Shown: one piece after another, positions 51,401 through 54,383 of the stretch | Position numbering within the stretch: the stretch's first letter is position 1 | How the letters are laid out: each line of letters starts with the position of its first letter | Source: Streptomyces sp. 549 | GTDB taxonomy: Bacteria > Actinomycetota > Actinomycetes > Streptomycetales > Streptomycetaceae | Reading direction: 5' to 3' | Assembly: GCF_030124175.1 (NCBI RefSeq) | Contig: NZ_JASKMT010000034.1 | Coordinates: 1 to 54,383 of the forward strand | DNA: 54,383 nucleotides | The notes under the pieces: model-generated | Told to the model about the DNA's origin: nothing | What the model saw: only the letters and a program-made list of their open reading frames with translations | Database searches by the model: none | Position numbers and translations under genes: made by a program

Positions 51401-52037
51401 GGCCCCCGAGCGTCGCGATACCGACCACGGGGAGGACCAGCAGGGCGAGGAACATCAGGGTGCCCTGCATGACGTGCGTCAGGCTGACGGCGAGGAAGCC
51501 GCCGAGGCACGCGTAGGTCGCGATCGCCAGAGCGGTCAGCACCACCCCCAGCTCGAAGACGATCCCGAACACCTGGGCGAACAACAGTCCACCGGCCACC
51601 AGGCCGCTGGCGACGTAGACGGTGAAGAACACGACGGTGACGGCGGCCGACACCATCCGGAGCGTCCGGGTGCGGTCCTCGAAACGTTCCTCCAGGTAGG
51701 CCGACAGGCTGACGGCGTTACCGGCCCGCTCGGTGTAGGTACGCAGCCTGGGCGCGACGAGCAGCCAGTTCAGATAGGTGCCGGCGGCCAGACCCACGGC
51801 GATCCAGCCCGCGCCGACACCGACCGCGTAGACGGCCCCGGGAAGGGCCAGGAACAACCAGCCGGACATGTCGCTCGCGCCGGCGGACAGCGCCGCTACC
51901 GGCGCGCTGAGCCTCCGCCCGCCCAGCGCGAAGTCGGCGAAGGTGCGGGTCCGGGTGTAGGCCCAGACTCCCACCGCGATCACGGCCACCGTGTAGACGA
52001 TGAACGTGGCCAGAACCGGCGCACTCAGGTCGGACAT
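48459..52037 (-). CDS. sodium/proline-type symporter fused to PAS-GAF-PP2C-HATPase
   Basis: A single unbroken frame of 1192 residues from ATG 52037 (GGGGAAG upstream; the open frame to 52433 has no conserved sequence). Residues 1-487 are a full SLC5/PutP transporter of about 12-13 helices, with the family segments GASDMSGWLFLALPGAVY (53-70) and AIMSTADSQLL (344-354) that hold the sodium-site residues. Then come a PAS domain (about 508-620) and a GAF domain (628-808). A PP2C/SpoIIE phosphatase (836-1060) follows, with metal-site motifs GGDWFDV (849-855), VGDVVGHG (867-874), YTDGL (1003-1007) and NDDAALL (1050-1056). Last is a GHKL ATPase of the RsbW type (1067-1185; SELVTNAIRHA and DEGGRGLLII). 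The output half resembles many Streptomyces Rsb-type phosphatases; the transporter input is the unusual part. Confidence 0.93.
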   Translation of the reverse strand: MSDLSAPVLATFIVYTVAVIAVGVWAYTRTRTFADFALGGRRLSAPVAALSAGASDMSGWLFLALPGAVYAVGVGAGWIAVGLAAGTYLNWLLVAPRLRTYTERAGNAVSLSAYLEERFEDRTRTLRMVSAAVTVVFFTVYVASGLVAGGLLFAQVFGIVFELGVVLTALAIATYACLGGFLAVSLTHVMQGTLMFLALLVLPVVGIATLGGLDSLADSLNSRTPALLDVGTEASFVDDRWTAGGSLGAVAVVSLLAWGLGYFGQPHILARFMGIRSPRAVPAARRIGTAWVLVVLTGAILVGLVGIAQLDTPLENPETVFIVLSETLLNPWIAGLMLVAVLAAIMSTADSQLLVSSVALTEDFYRAFFRRSASDRTLVWVGRGAVVAVVMAACLVALEGGGVLNIVAYAWAGFGAAFGPVVLLSLYWPRMTWAGAMAGIVSGAATVLLWDRINPLLGPFESDLYEMVPGVLVATAAALVFGRFVGRAPQRAFWRMPGGGVSQLLLVPFLSDAPVGVAVLDTDLRYVWVNKVLGRMIPPERRLGRRVKEVLPGPTAEAFEETMRTVLRTGAPVMDHEFRGFGHGEPYQERAYSASFFGMKDRRGRQVGVWYMIIDVTERRRAQERLALLNDASARIGSALDVQLTAQELADNAVPSLADFVAVDLLESVIRGEEPAPGPVDLGPVIRRAGQRSVRKGNPEARLAVGEVVQRAPSSPVARCLLESRTLVEDLEHSPEAWVTMDPSLGPAIRRFDLRSVMVVPVRARGVTLGAATFVRSGRMCPFEEDDVRLAEELVSRAAVAVDNARRFTRERTAAQSMQQYLLPQEVTGGSALEVASWYCPADAPTGVGGDWFDVIPLSGARVALVVGDVVGHGIHSAATMGRLRTAVRTLANLDLPPDELLAHLDDLVIGLSESRGGGEPASAESERVSAAMVGATCLYAVYDPVTGLCTLARAGHLPPVIVRPGGAADLLDLPAGPPLGLGSLPFESAEVELAQGSLIGLYTDGLVRAPDHDIDIGLSRLSSTLAVPGLSLQETGDHVVDALLAVPPNDDAALLLARTHLLGSDQVVSWDLPSDPAAVAHARSVAGRQLTAWSLDDLTFTTELIVSELVTNAIRHATGPIVLRLIRDRALICEVSDASSTSPRLRHARTTDEGGRGLLIIAQLARRWGTRYTKTGKIIWTEQVIPDPPPT

Positions 52038-52409
52038 GTCTTCCCCGCTCCGGAGGCTGGTGAGCACAGGCAGCAACGTCGGCTGAGCTGCAGCACGCCC
52101 TGCTACAAATGTACCGACTTCGGGTCCAGGCCTGCTCTTCGTGGCCCGGCCCCGAACGACGCCTCGAACGTGCTCGCACGTGTGAGAGCGGGGTTGTCCG
52201 GGTGCACTGCGCATGGGCGGCGGCGCCCTGCTGCGGCTTCGTGATGGCCGGGGCCTCTGAGCCGCCCCAGGTCCCGCCACCGGGCCGCCGGCTGCTCCTG
52301 ACCCGCCTCGCTGCCGGCGCGGGCGGGGAGTGCGACGGAGAGACCGCCCCTTTGACCTGGACAGCCTGATGCTGGGACGGGACTGCTGCACCGTCGACCG
52401 TCGTTCGCC
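52038..52409. other. intergenic region before the vapBC operon
   Basis: 372 bases between the divergent fusion gene and vapB. It must hold the promoter of the fusion gene. CTACAAATGTACC at 52101-52113 is an AT-rich patch. Open frames here have no start signal or recognisable protein. Confidence 0.4.
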
Positions 52410-52438
52410 AGCGTATACATCAGACTGGTACATACGCT
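52410..52438. promoter_or_regulatory. inverted repeat, probable VapB(C) operator
   Basis: AGCGTAT-N15-ATACGCT is a perfect 7-bp inverted repeat 11 bases before the antitoxin ATG, in an AT-rich patch with extra GTACAT copies (52428, 52446). Toxin-antitoxin operons are usually repressed by their own RHH antitoxin at such a site. Confidence 0.65.
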
Positions 52439-52449
52439 AACCTTGGTAC

Positions 52450-52710
52450 ATGTCCATGAAGCGAACCAATGTCTACGCCGACCCCGAGGACCTCGCCATC
52501 ATCAAGGAGGCGGCCAAGCGGCGCGGCATCAGCGAAGCCGAGATCATCCGGCAGGGCATCCATCTCGCGGCCATGGCCAATCGCGTCTGGGACGAACCCC
52601 TCTTCTCCCGCACCTTCGAGGGGGCCGGCCGTACTCCCGGCAAGCGCGAAGTGCGTGACACCGTGGCCGACGCCGTGCGCCGCGAGACCGGGACCGCGAC
52701 TGCGGCGTGA
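52450..52710 (+). CDS. vapB: ribbon-helix-helix antitoxin
   Basis: Protein of 86 residues (ATG 52450; ATG 52456 is an alternative). The N-terminal RHH DNA-binding domain is TNVYADPEDLAIIKEAAKRRGISEAEIIRQGIHLA by key positions, residues 5-40; the C-terminal half (VWDEPLFSRTFEG) would wrap the toxin. No strong ribosome site precedes it, so the message may be leaderless. Its stop overlaps the toxin start (GTGA). Confidence 0.9.
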   Translation: MSMKRTNVYADPEDLAIIKEAAKRRGISEAEIIRQGIHLAAMANRVWDEPLFSRTFEGAGRTPGKREVRDTVADAVRRETGTATAA

Positions 52711-53150
52711 TCATCGTCATCGCGGACACGTCCGGGCTCCTCGCGGCGCTCGACTCCACCCATCCCGAGCACCAGGCGTCCAACGAAGCGATCATGGCCG
52801 CCGGCCTCCTGGTGATGTCGCCTCTGCTGCTTGCGGAGATCGATCATGTAGCCACTCGGGAACTCGGTCGTGAAGCTGCGCTCAGCGCGGTCGATGACAT
52901 GCGGAACTGGATGCGTCGCGGTCGCATCGTCGTCCCTGAAGTCACGGAGGACCACTTGGGGGTCGCCCAGTCCGTTCGTGCCCGCTATCGGGACCTTGAC
53001 CTGGATCTGGCGGACGCCGTGAACGTGGCCCTCGCCGCTGACTACGACACTGACGCTGTCCTCACTCTCGACCGCCGCGACTTCCGTGCGGTGCACCCGC
53101 TGGGTCGCCACAAGGCGTTCCGGGTTCTCCCAGACGATCTTCCCCTCTGA
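52707..53150 (+). CDS. vapC: PIN-domain toxin ribonuclease
   Basis: Protein of 147 residues with GTG start inside the vapB stop. The PIN acidic residues are present: Asp7 (IADTSG), Glu44 (LLLAEIDH), Asp103 (LDLADAVNVALA) with Asp98/100 nearby, and Asp122/125 (LTLDRRDF). It should cut tRNA or rRNA when released from VapB. Complete and apparently intact. Confidence 0.92.
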   Translation: MIIVIADTSGLLAALDSTHPEHQASNEAIMAAGLLVMSPLLLAEIDHVATRELGREAALSAVDDMRNWMRRGRIVVPEVTEDHLGVAQSVRARYRDLDLDLADAVNVALAADYDTDAVLTLDRRDFRAVHPLGRHKAFRVLPDDLPL

Positions 53151-53359
53151 AGTCGAAGGCGCGCTCCTGAGGCGTCGTCTTCGCCGGCTGTGACGCGCAT
53201 CTGACGCTCTGGGCGCCTGCGCGAATGGCGATGAGTCGAGAACAACTGGCTCTGACCAGGGGTTTCCGCAACCCGTCCAGGCCGACACCTTCCGATGACG
53301 AACCACGTGGAGTGCCGGGTAATCCGTCCCCCAGCCCCTGAGGATCGGGGAGCAGGCGG

Positions 53360-53605
53360 ATGCGCTGGACTGGCGGCGGCCTCGCTCCGCTGATGTCCGT
53401 CACTCTGGTCGAGGGCACGAGCGCGGCTTCGCCGCAGCAGTCGGCGCCGGAGAAGTCGAAGCCCGCTGTGACGCAGGCGGCTGACATCGCCTCGGCGAAG
53501 GTCGCGGCCCGGTCGGGCAAGCGGGTCGAGGCTCTGTCGGAGCGGACGGAGACCTCGACGACGTGGGCGGACAAGGACGGCAGCCTGACGACTGAGTTGT
53601 CGTGA
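53360..53605 (+). pseudogene. N-terminal remnant of an RHS-type polymorphic toxin protein
   Basis: The 81-residue frame contains ADIASAKVAARSGKRVEALS and RTETSTTWADKDGSLTTEL (residues about 41-80). I associate these phrases with the first mature region of large secreted Streptomyces RHS/wall-associated proteins of 1500-2500 residues. After them a TGA ends the frame and no RHS repeats follow. The upstream signal-peptide region (PLMSVTLVEGTSAASPQ) is weak. It is the stump of a deleted gene. Confidence 0.55.
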
Positions 53606-53685
53606 GACTCGGGGAGCGTGGGGCAGACGGACAGGACCCTCCCGCCCCGCGCTGCCCGAGTGCTGTGAACTGAAAGGTCGTCCCC

Positions 53686-54115
53686 ATGTGGCATGACTGC
53701 ACACCGGTCCTCGACGACGAGCCCGGCCGGGCGGGCGATCTCGGGGTGGCGAGTTCCCGGCGTCGGTGAGATCGACGTCGAGTCCGAGGGTTTTCGGCTG
53801 TCCGTGCTCCCCACGGGTGAGACCTTGCGTGTGGAGCTGGCCTTCGCTGCCGCGTACGCCGAGTCGGAGACGGAGCCGTACCGACCTCTGGGGCAGGTGA
53901 CATTGACGCTCGACGACGTACGGTCCATCGCGCTGCACATGCCGGGAGCGCCCTCCGACCCGGTGTGGAAGAGGGTGCTTCGCGGAGACCCGCGCGACGA
54001 GGTCCTACGCATGGCGTGGGACGAGGACGACGACGTCCTGCATATACGGGACGGCGGCGTCGTCCTGTCCTGCCGGGGCGGTACATGGCGCTGGGAGATC
54101 CGGACCGGCGCGTAG
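53686..54115 (+). pseudogene. hypothetical orphan protein, probably frameshifted
   Basis: Most of it (from about 53740) encodes a well-formed protein: RVPGVGEIDVESEGFRLSVL, VTLTLDDVRSIALHMPG, DPVWKRVLRGDPRDEVLRMAWDE and VLHIRDGGVVLSCRGG. The ribosome site AAAGG serves ATG 53686, whose frame (MWHDCTPVLDDEPGRAG) stops at 53767. The main frame can only start at ATG 53693, which has no proper ribosome site. One base gained or lost near 53740-53765 would join them. If it is intact from 53693, the product has 140 residues. Function unknown; position after an RHS stump suggests a former immunity or companion protein. Confidence 0.5.
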
Positions 54116-54383
54116 GGTTGTCGGGGCGCACTGTGACACTCGGCACCGCAGCGCTCCGCCCGCAGCCCGCAGTGCTCAGCCGAGTACGAACACAAACACG
54201 CGGTGCGAAGAGGTCGGCGTGCAGGGCTGTTTCAAAGCCCCAGAGACGCCCCCGCGCCACCCAACTCCCGCGCTTTCGTAGTTCAGATGGGGTGTGGCGG
54301 CGCCACTTTCACGGGATCTCAGTGGACGTTAAGTCCGATCTTCCTCGGTTCGTGATCGCTCGATCGTGTGACTGATCGCTGGC
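54116..54383. other. window end, no gene seen
   Basis: 268 bases after the orphan gene. Composition drops in GC toward the end (GGACGTTAAGTCCGATC, GTGATCGCTCGATCGTGTGACTGATCGC). GATCGCT recurs twice near the end. Nothing can be assigned; the edge cuts the context. Confidence 0.4.

Noticed and set aside
52109..52369. 86-residue plus-strand frame upstream of vapB
   Set aside because: Cys/Trp-rich random-looking sequence with no start signal; it lies in a promoter region.
52038..52433. N-terminal extension of the transporter-phosphatase frame to 1324 residues
   Set aside because: The extra 132 residues are Arg/Pro/Ser-rich without family similarity, and ATG 52037 has a ribosome site and begins exactly at the first helix of the transporter.
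1..54383. Search by eye for CRISPR arrays, tRNA/rRNA genes, insertion-sequence ends and attachment sites
   Set aside because: No regularly spaced repeats with unique spacers, no RNA-gene consensus blocks and no transposase motif were found. Subtle sites could still be missed without a computed search.

Overview
The window comes from a high-GC actinobacterium, almost certainly a Streptomyces. The signs are a very strong G/C third-position bias, a complete conservon (cvnA-B-C-D plus a CYP157-type P450), a SepF-like paralogue, DUF742, DUF3099, DUF993 and DUF6191 proteins, and rare TTA codons. I found no tRNA, rRNA, CRISPR array or intact insertion sequence. All functional names are read from motifs by eye; no database search was run.

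Left part (1-7.1 kb): a TetR regulator with its own perfect palindrome and a TTA codon, a dead FecCD permease fragment, then a cobalamin riboswitch controlling a BtuF-BtuC-BtuD type corrinoid importer with overlapping genes. Small proteins follow, then a 5'-truncated sugar ABC permease still sitting next to a LacI-type operator. From 7.2 to 13.9 kb lies a flavin oxidoreductase and a carbohydrate-catabolic island: a Gfo/Idh/MocA dehydrogenase, a DUF993 aldolase-like protein and a TIM-barrel isomerase overlap in one operon, divergent from a LacI repressor and a second isomerase, with an 18-bp perfect LacI palindrome between them.

Middle (14-24 kb): a GNAT enzyme, a YihY/BrkB membrane protein, a VTT-domain protein whose leader carries four perfect 14-bp repeats, a SepF-like protein, an AAA ATPase coupled to a MazG-like pyrophosphohydrolase, an F420-type oxidoreductase coupled to homocysteine S-methyltransferase, and arginine deiminase plus ornithine carbamoyltransferase.

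24-34 kb: a catabolic cluster that best fits aerobic CoA-dependent degradation of 2-aminobenzoate (anthranilate) or a related ortho-substituted benzoate. It comprises an enoyl-CoA hydratase, a fused flavin monooxygenase/old-yellow-enzyme protein, a PaaX regulator, an aryl-CoA ligase, an acyl-CoA dehydrogenase and a RidA protein. It is split in two by about 2.4 kb of unrelated genes, but both halves carry the same 13-bp element (GTGACGACAGTCA) at matching promoter positions.

35-40 kb: an RNA-metabolism block with a MerR-type regulator, a cold-shock protein with a structured leader, a DEAD-box helicase whose Shine-Dalgarno is buried in a hairpin, and a convergent RNase J. 40.7-46.5 kb: a P450 facing the conservon. 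47-54 kb: a serine hydrolase with a small membrane protein, a 1192-residue fusion of a sodium/proline-type symporter to PAS, GAF, PP2C phosphatase and anti-sigma-kinase-like ATPase domains, a VapBC toxin-antitoxin pair, and remnants of an RHS-type polymorphic toxin locus. The transporter-phosphatase fusion and the split aminobenzoate cluster with its shared operator are the strongest candidates for new biology.
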